From: a virus
Virus record (IMG/VR): IMGVR_UViG_3300043433_000035
Location: 1-42,462 of that record
Direction: 5' to 3' (one strand)
Length of the DNA: 42,462 nt
Shown here: positions 1-8,029 of the stretch, one piece after another
Layout: each line of letters opens with the position of its first letter
How positions within the stretch are numbered: position 1 is the stretch's first letter
The notes under the pieces: generated by a model
The model's database searches: none
The model's input: the letters and a program-made list of their open reading frames with translations, nothing else
What the model was told of the DNA's origin: nothing
Made by a program: the position numbers and the translations under genes

Positions 1-200
1 AATCTTTTTGGTATTTCAATATATTCTGGAAGTACTTCAAAACACAAGAGTGTATCTTTCAGACCATTTGACTCTAAAACACTGGATAGTGGGAATTCAG
101 TATCCATTCCAAGATGTTCGTGTGCTTTGAGCGCTCTTTCCCAGCTACTATCAGCTAGTGATGCTTCCCGGATTTTTTTTAGTGTGATCATTACTGGCAT
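1..200 (-). CDS. Ala-rich repeat-family protein, 5' part (copy E, continues across the window ends)
   Basis: The gene starts at 200 with MPVMITLKK and runs off the left edge after 66 codons, at EYIEIPKR. It belongs to the same family as the proteins at 2578-3057, 7345-7812, 40990-41628 and 41647-42192. From about residue 29 its DNA is identical to 7426-7544. Its 3' end is very likely the partial gene at 42213-42462 on the same strand. With the 90 nt present in the internal copy, the joined reading frame is 540 nt, or 179 residues. The function is unknown. The N-terminal domain resembles Ala-rich phage proteins with a conserved WCAR-x-VQHLM core. It is transcribed from the promoter at 235-263 and would lead a minus-strand operon running into 42.2-40.6 kb. 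Confidence 0.8.
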   Translation of the reverse strand, partial: MPVMITLKKIREASLADSSWERALKAHEHLGMDTEFPLSSVLESNGLKDTLLCFEVLPEYIEIPKR

Positions 201-234
201 TGTTTTTTTCCTCTCTTCTTGTTTCGATAAATTA

Positions 235-263
235 ATACTACATCAGTCTGACGATGTCGTCAA
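235..263 (-). promoter_or_regulatory. Sigma70-like promoter with palindromic operator over the -35
   Basis: On the minus strand the -35 is TTGACG (263-258), the spacer is 17 bp and the -10 is TAGTAT (240-235). The -35 is the left arm of the palindrome TTGACGACATCGTCAG. The stop codon of the helicase gene (260-262) overlaps the -35. The whole block, including the stretch to the start codon, is nearly the same as that at 7092-7153. It would drive the repeat-family operon. Confidence 0.75.
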
Positions 264-1951
264 TATATATTTTTATTTATTTTATCAACCAGCACTATAG
301 CTTCTGCGGATTTTACAGTCTGGGCACTTAACCACGATGTACTATACGTCAGATAAAACTTGCGGAAAATTTCACTATCTGACAGCCCTCTTGCGCGCTC
401 ATATCCTGCCCATTGCGCCATGACTGTACGTAACTTTGCGATATTTTCCTGTCGTTCTATATGTCTTTTGACATTTGCCATAACAGCAATCTGAGGTAAA
501 CGTTGTGCTGCCAGTTTATCCCTGTACTCTTGTGCCGGCATGTTAGCCACAGCTACTGCACCGTGCATTTGAGCAAGTGTCGCTGCATCTAGTTCATATA
601 AATCCCCATCCACATACTCTATAGATGACCCGGCATCACTATTAGTAACGGGAATTGGTTCACTGCAATATGGACACACTTTTAAAAATCTGGCAAAACT
701 ACCCGTGCACTTGTTACACGCCCACACGTGTGACACTTCGGATTTACTACGTTTTTCTGCTCTATCAAGTGTCCATTCCCGATGTGATATTTCCACACGG
801 GGGGCATCGTTGTAATGCACCACTTTTGCATGACGTGCAATGTTGCCGACATGGTCTACATATATACCATGACTCTTGCCGTCGAGTAGCCGCAACATAC
901 GTCCGGCACGTTGTACAAATCGTCCGAAAGATTCAGTTGCGGCTACGTCTTGAACGGCCACAATGGCGGGTAAATCAAAACCTTCATCAAAAAGTGCAAC
1001 ATTGATTAAAACCATCAACTTTTTAACGCTAAAATCATCAACGGCTTTTATGCGCTCATCGTCTGGCATTGCGCTATGTACACACTTTGCAGTAATGCCA
1101 GCAGCGTTGTATTCTGTTTCTAATTGATAACCTGTACTAACATCGGGCGCAAAAACGATTGTGAGTAGTCCGCTCAATAACTTTTGATACGTCCGAACAG
1201 CATCACCGATAACCTGTCCTTTTTCAGCGTGTGCTACCAATGATGATGTGGCTACAGCGCGGGATGATTCGGCGGCGGAAAAATCCCCACTTGCTGTAAT
1301 TTTTATATCATCACGGGAAAAGTCGGATTTCGGCGCAAATAATTTATAATCCGTTAAAAATCCAGAGTTAATCAGACCCCGCATTGTTGTACCAACTCGA
1401 AGGGTATTAAAAACCCCGTCAGCATGTGCACCTAACCCGTGACCGTCTGCCCTGTGTGGTGTGGCAGTAACACCCAGCCCCCTCGCGTTGGGGAACATAG
1501 CTACAGCTTTGCCCCATTTGTTGGCACGTAGTACGTGGTGCGCTTCATCCATTACCCATAATCTTACAGTAGGTAACCATGCTCTAAGTTGGTCTCCACG
1601 GCGAACTAGTGTATCGACACCCGCTACAGCATGTTTAGAATTACAATCGTAAAAACTTTTACCGGTATATTTTAAATGTAATCGGACACACAATTTTACA
1701 ACCTTTGGTGGTCCTATAATTCGATGGTATACCCCATTCATGGCAAGAGCTTTGCTAATTTGACTTACAAGCTCTTGCCTGTGCGCAATTGCACACGTTG
1801 CCCCTTGTTCATCATTTATAATATCGGAAAAAAATACCGTTTTGCCGGCTCCGGTAGGTAGTACAGCAAGAACTGCATTCACCCCTGTCGCCCAGTCTGC
1901 AAGAACAGCAGCTTTTAGTTCTAATTGATACGGTCTTAACGTTGGTTTCAT
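260..1951 (-). CDS. Superfamily 2 DNA helicase (DEAH box) with zinc finger
   Basis: This 563-residue protein is an ATP-dependent helicase or translocase, probably acting in phage replication or recombination. The motifs are visible in order: RPYQ (6-9), Walker A LPTGAGKT (31-38), DEAH (135-138), TATP (162-165), a motif V-like INVALFDEGFDLP and QRAGR (347-351). A four-cysteine zinc finger follows (C412, C415, C426, C429). The layout matches RAD25/type III restriction-like SF2 helicases of phages. The start at 1951 overlaps the stop of the upstream gene (ATGA), so the two are translationally coupled. It is transcribed from the divergent promoter region at 2218-2259. The exact substrate cannot be told from sequence. 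Confidence 0.92.
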   Translation of the reverse strand: MKPTLRPYQLELKAAVLADWATGVNAVLAVLPTGAGKTVFFSDIINDEQGATCAIAHRQELVSQISKALAMNGVYHRIIGPPKVVKLCVRLHLKYTGKSFYDCNSKHAVAGVDTLVRRGDQLRAWLPTVRLWVMDEAHHVLRANKWGKAVAMFPNARGLGVTATPHRADGHGLGAHADGVFNTLRVGTTMRGLINSGFLTDYKLFAPKSDFSRDDIKITASGDFSAAESSRAVATSSLVAHAEKGQVIGDAVRTYQKLLSGLLTIVFAPDVSTGYQLETEYNAAGITAKCVHSAMPDDERIKAVDDFSVKKLMVLINVALFDEGFDLPAIVAVQDVAATESFGRFVQRAGRMLRLLDGKSHGIYVDHVGNIARHAKVVHYNDAPRVEISHREWTLDRAEKRSKSEVSHVWACNKCTGSFARFLKVCPYCSEPIPVTNSDAGSSIEYVDGDLYELDAATLAQMHGAVAVANMPAQEYRDKLAAQRLPQIAVMANVKRHIERQENIAKLRTVMAQWAGYERARGLSDSEIFRKFYLTYSTSWLSAQTVKSAEAIVLVDKINKNIY

Positions 1952-2187
1952 TCAATCAAACTCCGCACATATTGTGCATCTCGCTGTAACTCTTTTAATA
2001 TGTCCAATACATCTTCAACCTCTTCATAATTATCATAATCACGCAATATATCAATAATATGACACAGGTCATCGTCGTAAGGGACTATTTCCCTAACCGC
2101 CTCTAATGCATCTATAGTGTTTCGCTTTACATCACCATGGTATTCAGTACCGTACTTGTGAAAATCGATAAGTTTATTAATGTTCAT
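1948..2187 (-). CDS. Small acidic hypothetical protein, first gene of the helicase operon
   Basis: This 79-residue protein begins MNINKLIDFHK, preceded by a GAGG ribosome site. It is rich in Asp, Glu and Leu in its second half (EEVEDVLDILKEL), suggesting helices. No family was recognised. A longer reading from 2259 is possible but lacks a good ribosome site and would start inside the promoter. It overlaps the helicase start by 4 nt (ATGA), so it may be a helicase partner or simply a coupled leader gene. It is driven by the minus-strand half of the divergent promoter at 2218-2259. Confidence 0.75.
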   Translation of the reverse strand: MNINKLIDFHKYGTEYHGDVKRNTIDALEAVREIVPYDDDLCHIIDILRDYDNYEEVEDVLDILKELQRDAQYVRSLIE

Positions 2188-2217
2188 TCCATCACCCTCA
2201 GTTAAATTTACAAATTG

Positions 2218-2259
2218 ATGATAAAAGATATTGACGGGGTTGTCAATGAGTGATAACAT
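2218..2259. promoter_or_regulatory. Divergent overlapping promoters sharing one operator
   Basis: The palindrome TTGACGGGGTTGTCAA (2231-2246) supplies a -35 on each strand. Plus strand: TTGACG (2231-2236), 17 bp, TAACAT (2254-2259). Minus strand: TTGACA (2246-2241), 17 bp, TATCAT (2223-2218). A single bound dimer would cover both -35 boxes and so could control the helicase operon and the exonuclease-SSB-polymerase operon together. Confidence 0.75.
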
Positions 2260-2294
2260 TCATTACATCAACAAACCGATGTAGGAGGTAAAAA

Positions 2295-2462
2295 ATGATG
2301 GGATTTTTCAAAAAAAAGGAAGTTGTAAAAGTAGAACCTTATACACCTAAAAATAATTTAACAATCCAAGAAATAGAACACATGTTATTCCATGGTGAAA
2401 TAGTAAGGTATGACTCAGATAAGCACCGATATTGCTTGGGACAGTATTCAATCGATGATTAA
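2295..2462 (+). CDS. Small hypothetical protein, first gene of the rightward early operon
   Basis: This 55-residue protein is read from the first ATG of an ATGATG pair after a strong AGGAGGT site (2283-2289). The second ATG at 2298 has the better spacing and would give 54 residues. It has a basic N-terminus (FFKKKEVVKV) and ends GQYSIDD. It is the first gene after the plus-strand promoter at 2231-2259. No family was recognised. The strong translation signal and position suggest an early takeover protein, but that is inference. Confidence 0.7.
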   Translation: MMGFFKKKEVVKVEPYTPKNNLTIQEIEHMLFHGEIVRYDSDKHRYCLGQYSIDD

Positions 2463-2463
2463 A

Positions 2464-2571
2464 ATGTTAGGTTCAGATAAAAAGATTACTTCCCGCAATG
2501 GGTTGAAGAGGTTGCAATGGTACATCATTCTTTTGATAATTAAAAAGCTGAAGATAAATGACAAGGGATAA
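2464..2571 (+). CDS. Possible 35-residue basic/hydrophobic peptide
   Basis: A short reading frame starts 1 nt after the stop of the previous gene and ends 6 nt before the next. It contains a hydrophobic run (WYIILLIIKKL) among lysines and arginines and might be membrane-active. There is no clear ribosome site, so translation would depend on coupling. It could be chance. Confidence 0.3.
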   Translation: MLGSDKKITSRNGLKRLQWYIILLIIKKLKINDKG

Positions 2572-2577
2572 ATAGTC

Positions 2578-3057
2578 ATGACTGTAATGATCACATTAAA
2601 TAAAATCCGTGCAGGTTCACCCTGCGTAGGTGGTTGGCAAAAAGTACTAAAAGCCCATGAACATCTTGGAATGGATACACCATTTCCGCTATCCAGTGTT
2701 TTAGAGTCAAATGGTCTGAAAGATACACTCTTGTGTTTTGAAGTACTTCCAGAATATATTGAAATACCAAAAAGATTCGCAATTTGGTGTGCTCGAGATG
2801 TGCAGCATTTGATGGAAGATGAATGTGGTGTTAATGCAATTAATGTAGCAGAACGTTATCTTGATGGTAATGCGACGTGGGAAGAACTACAAGCTGCTGC
2901 TTGTGCTGCTACTCGTGCTGATGCTGCTGCTGATGCTGCTCGTGCTGCTGCTTATGCTGTTGCTTGTACTGCTACTCGTGCTACTGTTGATGCCGATATG
3001 GAACAAAAACAAATTGATAAACTTAGAGAGATGTTAGATGAATCCAACAGTCAATAG
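2578..3057 (+). CDS. Ala-rich repeat-family protein (copy A)
   Basis: This 159-residue protein begins MTVMITLNK. Residues 1-100 form a conserved domain (AHEHLGMDT, PEYIEIPKRF, WCARDVQHLM, VAERYLDGNAT). An Ala-rich tract of about 45 residues follows, with TRADA/AADAA-like units coded by GCT-rich triplets, then a conserved tail (MEQKQIDKLREMLDE). Its DNA is nearly identical to 7345-7812 over the first 310 nt. Only the Ala tract and a few bases differ. The last codons overlap the start of the exonuclease gene (3038), as the second copy overlaps its own downstream gene. The architecture matches a widespread family of Ala-rich phage proteins of unknown function. A resemblance to the WACDCAER-type Imm5-like domain is only a guess. 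Confidence 0.85.
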   Translation: MTVMITLNKIRAGSPCVGGWQKVLKAHEHLGMDTPFPLSSVLESNGLKDTLLCFEVLPEYIEIPKRFAIWCARDVQHLMEDECGVNAINVAERYLDGNATWEELQAAACAATRADAAADAARAAAYAVACTATRATVDADMEQKQIDKLREMLDESNSQ

Positions 3058-4144
3058 TGCTGGTCAATGGGTAAAATGTCCCGCATCTGTTCAGGCTCAA
3101 CAACGATTTCCCCGCGTGGGGGAAGTATCACAGTCAACGTTAGAGGGTCGGGCATGTCATGACATAGCACAAAAAATGATAAATGCAACTTTGGACAAGT
3201 CAGTAGGGTCATTATCTAATGACGGTGTATTAATCACACAAGAACTATTTGAAGCAGCGCAAGAATATGTGAATGACGTGTTTTCATTATGTGGTGACTA
3301 TGATTTACACATTGAAGAACGTGTTAGTTTGAGCGAGTACTTGCCGGGATGGTACGGTATTCCAGATTGTTATGTTTACAATACTACAGATAATCATCTC
3401 ATCATTTGGGATGCTAAATTTGGTCATGAACTGATCGACGCTGTAGAAAATTGGCCAATGATGATTTATGCAATGGGGTTGGGTAAAAAATTAAATATTA
3501 ATAAACAGTGTAAAATTACTTTGCGAGTTGTTCAACCTCGTAGCTTTCATAGCGGCGGTACAGTTCGGGAATGGTCGTTAACGTATGCGAGTCTGAGTAA
3601 ATATAAAATCATACTTCACAATAAATTACATGATATTGCACAAACAGAACCACCTGCACAAGTAGGTTCACAATGTAAACATTGTACGGCTCGAGCACAC
3701 TGTGAGACGTTGTCACGTGTAAATTACGAGAATATTGACTATATGGACAATTTACATACTCATAATTTAACAGGTCATTCTTTAGGGATGGAGTTAAAAC
3801 TACTACAACGCGCTAAAAAAATGCTTGAGTACCGTTTGTCTGGATTGGAAGAGCAAGCTATACACGAATTGAAAACAGGATCACACGTATCATTTTTCAG
3901 TGTGAAAGAAAGTAAAGGAAGGGAAAAGTGGCGTAAAGATATACCTGTAGAACAAATTGTTACAGTGGGTAAACTAAAGGGGGTAGACGTATGTAAGCCT
4001 GTGGAACTCTATACTCCCGCACAACTTCGTAAAAAAGGCATTGACGATACCGTCATAATGCAATATAGTGAAACACCATCAACAGGGTTAAAACTTGTTG
4101 AGATGGATGAAAAATCAATTAAATCAGTTTTCGAGAGAGGATAA
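3038..4144 (+). CDS. Cas4/AddB-like PD-(D/E)XK exonuclease (DUF2800-like)
   Basis: This 368-residue nuclease is likely a 5'-3' exonuclease for recombination or replication. The catalytic core is visible as GIPD (D110) followed by WDAKFGH (D125, K127). Cysteines C14 and C213-x2-C216-x5-C222 have the spacing of an AddB/Cas4-type iron-sulphur cluster, with one Cys at the N-terminus and three near the C-terminal side. It lies directly before the SSB-like gene and the polymerase, a usual recombination/replication order. The start overlaps the upstream Ala-rich gene by 20 nt. Family assignment is from recalled motif layout. Confidence 0.85.
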   Translation: MNPTVNSAGQWVKCPASVQAQQRFPRVGEVSQSTLEGRACHDIAQKMINATLDKSVGSLSNDGVLITQELFEAAQEYVNDVFSLCGDYDLHIEERVSLSEYLPGWYGIPDCYVYNTTDNHLIIWDAKFGHELIDAVENWPMMIYAMGLGKKLNINKQCKITLRVVQPRSFHSGGTVREWSLTYASLSKYKIILHNKLHDIAQTEPPAQVGSQCKHCTARAHCETLSRVNYENIDYMDNLHTHNLTGHSLGMELKLLQRAKKMLEYRLSGLEEQAIHELKTGSHVSFFSVKESKGREKWRKDIPVEQIVTVGKLKGVDVCKPVELYTPAQLRKKGIDDTVIMQYSETPSTGLKLVEMDEKSIKSVFERG

Positions 4145-4148
4145 AATT

Positions 4149-4928
4149 ATGCAAGAAGTACTATTTCCAGTTGGTCGTTTGGTGTCTGGTCACCCAATGG
4201 AACCGCAAAGTATTATCGATAATAACGATAAACCCCTGCTCAATAACGATGGTCAACCTGTCACACAGCGCTACATTGGTGTAGCAATCCCTAAAGGTAC
4301 AGAAACACACTGGAATCAAACAGAATGGGGTGCAAAAATTTACGCAGAGGCACAAGACCCTGTACATGGATATCCCAATGGTGAAATTGGTCAACCTGCA
4401 TTCAGTTGGAAAATTGTTGATGGTGACAGCACAGTGCCCAATAAAAAAGGTAATAAACCTTGTGACCAAGAAGGTTATAAGGGTCATTGGGTTATTATGA
4501 TGTCTACGCGGATCCCCTACAATTGCTATCATGTCGGCCGTTATGAACCGATGCAGGCAATACAAAATAAGGGGGAGATTAAACGCGGGGATTATTGTCG
4601 TGTGATGTGCACAGTAAAAGGTAATAAACCATCAAAAACACCGGGAGTTTACATCAACCCTCAAATGTTTGAGTTATCACGTCCGGGCATTGAAATCGTG
4701 AGCTTGGGTAATGCCCCAGCAGCCGCCAGTGTGTTCGGTGTGTCTGCTCCGGTCATCCCTGCAAATGCTGCTGTTGATAATAATATAGCACCACCTCCAC
4801 CTCCTCCGCCTGCTACAGACTTGGTAGAGTCATACACTTACAACGGCGTTACATATCTTAAATCTCAATTACTGGCAATGCCGGGATGGACAGAAGATAT
4901 GATAGAACAAAACTGTACCCGCGTTTAA
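4149..4928 (+). CDS. Single-stranded DNA-binding-like protein (DUF2815-like)
   Basis: This 259-residue protein is preceded by a GAGAGGA site. It has a compact N-terminal domain (FPVGRLVSGH; IGVAIPKG; GDYCRVMCTVKGN) followed by a proline run (seven Pro near residues 212-218) and a short C-terminal segment (VTYLKSQLLAMPGW). An OB-like domain followed by a flexible linker fits a phage SSB. It sits between the exonuclease and the polymerase, and a terminator-like hairpin follows at 4941-4962. The reading frame upstream to 4095 is unlikely to be used because the ribosome site belongs to 4149. Confidence 0.8.
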   Translation: MQEVLFPVGRLVSGHPMEPQSIIDNNDKPLLNNDGQPVTQRYIGVAIPKGTETHWNQTEWGAKIYAEAQDPVHGYPNGEIGQPAFSWKIVDGDSTVPNKKGNKPCDQEGYKGHWVIMMSTRIPYNCYHVGRYEPMQAIQNKGEIKRGDYCRVMCTVKGNKPSKTPGVYINPQMFELSRPGIEIVSLGNAPAAASVFGVSAPVIPANAAVDNNIAPPPPPPPATDLVESYTYNGVTYLKSQLLAMPGWTEDMIEQNCTRV

Positions 4929-4940
4929 TCCTTCGCTTTT

Positions 4941-4962
4941 ACCCCGCTTCGGCGGGGTTTAT
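4941..4962 (+). terminator. Intrinsic terminator between SSB-like and polymerase genes
   Basis: The perfect stem ACCCCGC-ttcg-GCGGGGT is followed by TTATC. The T-run is short, so it may only attenuate and lower polymerase expression relative to the SSB-like gene. Confidence 0.6.
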
Positions 4963-4979
4963 CTTGAGAGAAAACTATA

Positions 4980-7112
4980 ATGACACATCTATTGTCACAA
5001 TGTGACCCAATAGCGGGTTGTGGTAAAAATTATCCCGCTGATTTACATAATTGCACACATTGCGGCGCGGATGCCGCATTTTCCAAACCTGCGCCACTTA
5101 ATCCGCGTGATTGGGGTTATGATATAGAAACGTATCCCAATATATTCTCTGCGGTATTCATTCACGCGTTGACGGGCTTAACTAAAATATTTGAAATATC
5201 AGACCGTAAAAATGATTGGTTTGAACTTGTGGAATTTATGCGACAATTGGGGCTAAGTGGTGGTCGTGGTGTAGGATTTAATAACATCCATTTTGACTAC
5301 CCAATATTACATTATATAGCACTTAACCCTAATTGTGGTGTGGATGCTATATACAATAAAGCAATGTCAACAATTAAAGGCAGTCAAACAATTTGGGGTA
5401 ATGAACATATCTTTTTACAATTAGATTTATTTAAAATTCATCATTTTGATAATCGGGCAAAATCAACAAGTTTAAAAGCACTTGAAATTGTGATGCGTTC
5501 TCACAATGTCGTGGATTTACCTTATCCGGTTGGCACGTATCTTAATAACGACGAAAAAGATATATTAATTAAATATAACATTCACGATGTTAAAGAAACG
5601 TTGAAATTTTATGTTCGATCACTTGCTGAAATTGAACTACGTGAAAATTTATCAAAAACTTACGATATTGATATGACTAATTTTAGCAATACAAAGATAG
5701 GCAGTACCATATTAGTATCACAGATGGAAAAATCGGGCATTCAATGCTACACCCGCGATTTCAACAACAAACGTGTACCACGCCAAACAATACGAACCAG
5801 TATTAATCTGGGTGATGTAATATTTCCGTATGTTAAATTTGAACAATTAGAATTTAACCATATTGTAGAATTTTTTAAAAATAAAACATTAACACGTGAT
5901 GAAATATCAGAACAGCTTAAAACTAAAGGTGTATTTAACGAGTTATCGGCGATTGTGGAAGGGTTTCAATATGATTACGGTGTCGGCGGTATTCACGGGA
6001 GTGTGAAGTCTCAAACTGTATCAACTGATGAAACACATCAAATTGTCGATGTAGACGTGACATCATTTTACCCAAGAATGGCAATTATTAATAAAATGTA
6101 TCCTGAACATTTGGGTGAAGCATACTGTGACATATACAATAATATATTTGAACAGCGTAAAACGTATAAAAAAGGTACACCGGAAAATGAAGCATTAAAA
6201 GAAGCATTGAACGCTTCATATGGTAATTCGAATAATTTGTTCAGCCCATTGTTAGACCCTAAGTATACAATGATGACCACAATCAACGGACAATTGTTAT
6301 TGTGTATGCTGGCTGAACAATTGATAAAAATACCTAATTTGATGATGATTCAGGCTAATACCGACGGATTAACATTCAGTTGTCCACGCATACATATCGA
6401 CCATATGCGTACAGTGTGTAAATGGTGGGAGAATGTTACACAGTTGGAGCTGGAAGAATCTTTCTATAGTCGTATGATTATACGTGACGTTAACAACTAC
6501 ATTGCAGAGTACGAAAACGGTAAATTAAAACGCAAAGGTGCTTACGAATATAACACACTGTGGCATCAAGACCCGTCAGCTCAAATTGTCGCACGGGCGG
6601 CAGAATCAGCACTAGTACGTGGTGAGGATATTCGCACATATATAACGAATCACAAAAATCCGTTTGATTTTATGATTCGTGCAAAAGTACCACGAGATAG
6701 CAAACTTGTAATGAGGTGGGAAGAATCAGATGTTGAGCAGGAGTTACAAAATACCACACGGTTTTTTGTTAGTCATAACGGCGGTTCACTGCTTAAAATT
6801 TCACCACCAAAAGGGGCGGCGGGAACATGGAAGCGCAAGAATGGGATTACTGATGAATTTTACAATAGTGTGATGAATGAGATTAAAGGGCTGGCAGGTG
6901 AGGTAGATACCTCCGGAACACCTCACGACTCACGTATACACACGGGTAATCGTAGCACTCATGCAATGCGTGAGTCGTCACTATGTGCCGGCTGGAGTGT
7001 TACAGAATGCGCAAATGCTAATGATTTCAACTGGTCAGAGTTAAACTACGAGTATTACATTAAAGAATGTGAAAAAATTGTGTTACCTCTATTGACGACA
7101 TCGTCAGACTGA
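4980..7112 (+). CDS. Family B DNA polymerase with 3'-5' exonuclease and N-terminal zinc ribbon
   Basis: This 710-residue protein is the replicative polymerase. A zinc ribbon (C8, C14, C25, C28) leads into the exonuclease domain: Exo I D48-I-E50, Exo II around D106 (NNIHFDY), Exo III Y199-NIH-D203. Polymerase motifs are motif A D359-VTSFYP, motif B K407-x3-N411-x2-Y414-G415 and motif C A459-N-T-D462-G. Motif C has Asn where most family B enzymes have Asp (DTDS), but D462 is kept. A YGVGG segment (333-337) matches the exo-pol switch region. At 710 residues it is short for the family. The final codons overlap the promoter at 7092-7120. Confidence 0.92.
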   Translation: MTHLLSQCDPIAGCGKNYPADLHNCTHCGADAAFSKPAPLNPRDWGYDIETYPNIFSAVFIHALTGLTKIFEISDRKNDWFELVEFMRQLGLSGGRGVGFNNIHFDYPILHYIALNPNCGVDAIYNKAMSTIKGSQTIWGNEHIFLQLDLFKIHHFDNRAKSTSLKALEIVMRSHNVVDLPYPVGTYLNNDEKDILIKYNIHDVKETLKFYVRSLAEIELRENLSKTYDIDMTNFSNTKIGSTILVSQMEKSGIQCYTRDFNNKRVPRQTIRTSINLGDVIFPYVKFEQLEFNHIVEFFKNKTLTRDEISEQLKTKGVFNELSAIVEGFQYDYGVGGIHGSVKSQTVSTDETHQIVDVDVTSFYPRMAIINKMYPEHLGEAYCDIYNNIFEQRKTYKKGTPENEALKEALNASYGNSNNLFSPLLDPKYTMMTTINGQLLLCMLAEQLIKIPNLMMIQANTDGLTFSCPRIHIDHMRTVCKWWENVTQLELEESFYSRMIIRDVNNYIAEYENGKLKRKGAYEYNTLWHQDPSAQIVARAAESALVRGEDIRTYITNHKNPFDFMIRAKVPRDSKLVMRWEESDVEQELQNTTRFFVSHNGGSLLKISPPKGAAGTWKRKNGITDEFYNSVMNEIKGLAGEVDTSGTPHDSRIHTGNRSTHAMRESSLCAGWSVTECANANDFNWSELNYEYYIKECEKIVLPLLTTSSD

Positions 7113-7120
7113 TGTAGTAT
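7092..7120 (+). promoter_or_regulatory. Operator-containing promoter inside the end of the polymerase gene
   Basis: TTGACG (7092-7097), a 17-bp spacer and TAGTAT (7115-7120) form the promoter, with operator TTGACGACATCGTCAG covering the -35. The stop codon of the polymerase (7110-7112) lies in the spacer. The segment from here to the start codon at 7154 is almost the same as the minus-strand segment at 263-200, so the two were duplicated as a unit with the Ala-rich gene. Confidence 0.75.
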
Positions 7121-7153
7121 TAATTTATCGAAACGAGAAAAGAGGAAAAAACA

Positions 7154-7342
7154 ATGAATGTTTGTAACAAGTTATTAGATGGAATCGTTTACGGACGTGA
7201 AAAATGTGATACACGCCGTGTAAATAATTATTGTCGATGTATTGCTACTGATGTTGTGTATTCACCAACTGTATCCGCTTATGATGTTGTGTATACCGAA
7301 GATGTAGATGTAACAAACGTCGTTGAATCAAATAAGGAATAG
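7154..7342 (+). CDS. Small hypothetical protein with clustered cysteines
   Basis: This 62-residue protein begins MNVCNKLLDG, with AGAGG upstream. It has four cysteines (C4, C18, C27, C29) in the first half and a Val/Asp-rich second half. No family was recognised. It lies between the promoter at 7092-7120 and the second Ala-rich copy, 2 nt upstream of that gene. Confidence 0.65.
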   Translation: MNVCNKLLDGIVYGREKCDTRRVNNYCRCIATDVVYSPTVSAYDVVYTEDVDVTNVVESNKE

Positions 7343-7344
7343 TC

Positions 7345-7812
7345 ATGACTGTAATGATCACATTAAATAAAATCCGTGCAGGTTCACCCTGCGTAGGTGG
7401 TTGGCAAAAAGTACTAAAAGCCCATGAACATCTTGGAATGGATACTGAATTCCCACTATCCAGTGTTTTAGAGTCAAATGGTCTGAAAGATACACTCTTG
7501 TGTTTTGAAGTACTTCCAGAATATATTGAAATACCAAAAAGATTCGCAATTTGGTGTGCTCGAGATGTGCAGCATTTGATGGAAGATGAATGTGGTGTTA
7601 ATGCAATTAATGTAGCAGAACGTTATCTTGATGGTAATGCGACGTGGGAAGAGCTACGAGCTGCTGCTTATGCTACAACTGTTGATGCTGCTCTTGCTGC
7701 TTATGCTGCTGTTGATGCTTATGCTGCTGCTTGTACTGCTACTCGTGCTACTGTTGATGCCGATATGGAACAAAAACAAATCAATAAACTTAGAGAAATG
7801 TTAGATGAATAA
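7345..7812 (+). CDS. Ala-rich repeat-family protein (copy B)
   Basis: This 155-residue paralogue of 2578-3057 has the same N-terminal domain and C-terminal tail but a different Ala tract (units such as VDAALAAYAAVDAYAAAC). Positions 7426-7544 and 7635-7749 are identical to the two window-end fragments, implying a third near-identical copy. The stop overlaps the start of the next gene (7805), as in copy A. Function is unknown. The contrast between a constant N-terminal half and a variable repeat tract suggests recombination or slippage in the tract. Confidence 0.85.
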   Translation: MTVMITLNKIRAGSPCVGGWQKVLKAHEHLGMDTEFPLSSVLESNGLKDTLLCFEVLPEYIEIPKRFAIWCARDVQHLMEDECGVNAINVAERYLDGNATWEELRAAAYATTVDAALAAYAAVDAYAAACTATRATVDADMEQKQINKLREMLDE

Positions 7813-8029
7813 AACAATGAAAGTGAAAGCAAGAAAATTACACAGGTGTGATGAGTGTAATAAACGCATTTATGAAGGTGACATTTACGAAAAATATTTC
7901 GAGACTTCCGGAGGGAGTATTTTATCATTTAAAACATGCAATAGTTGTACATCAATAAGGGATGCAGAAGTAGATTGGCCGGATGAACTTGATTATGTAG
8001 GGTACAACTTTTTAATTACAGGTGAATAA
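7805..8029 (+). CDS. Small zinc-binding-like protein
   Basis: This 74-residue protein contains two CxxC pairs, CDEC near the start and CNSC in the middle (C15/C18 and C46/C49), a likely zinc ribbon. It begins MNKTMKVKARKLHRC. A second start at 7817 would remove four residues. It overlaps the Ala-rich gene by 8 nt and touches the next gene, so it is part of a tightly packed operon. Role unknown. Confidence 0.75.
   Translation: MNKTMKVKARKLHRCDECNKRIYEGDIYEKYFETSGGSILSFKTCNSCTSIRDAEVDWPDELDYVGYNFLITGE

Noticed and set aside
2578-3057. Diversity-generating retroelement acting on the Ala-rich genes
   Set aside because: No reverse transcriptase, template repeat or adenine-specific variation was seen; variation is in repeat units.
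4161-4565. Minus-strand frame of 134 codons inside the SSB-like gene
   Set aside because: It is a shadow of a well-supported plus-strand gene and has no promoter or ribosome site.
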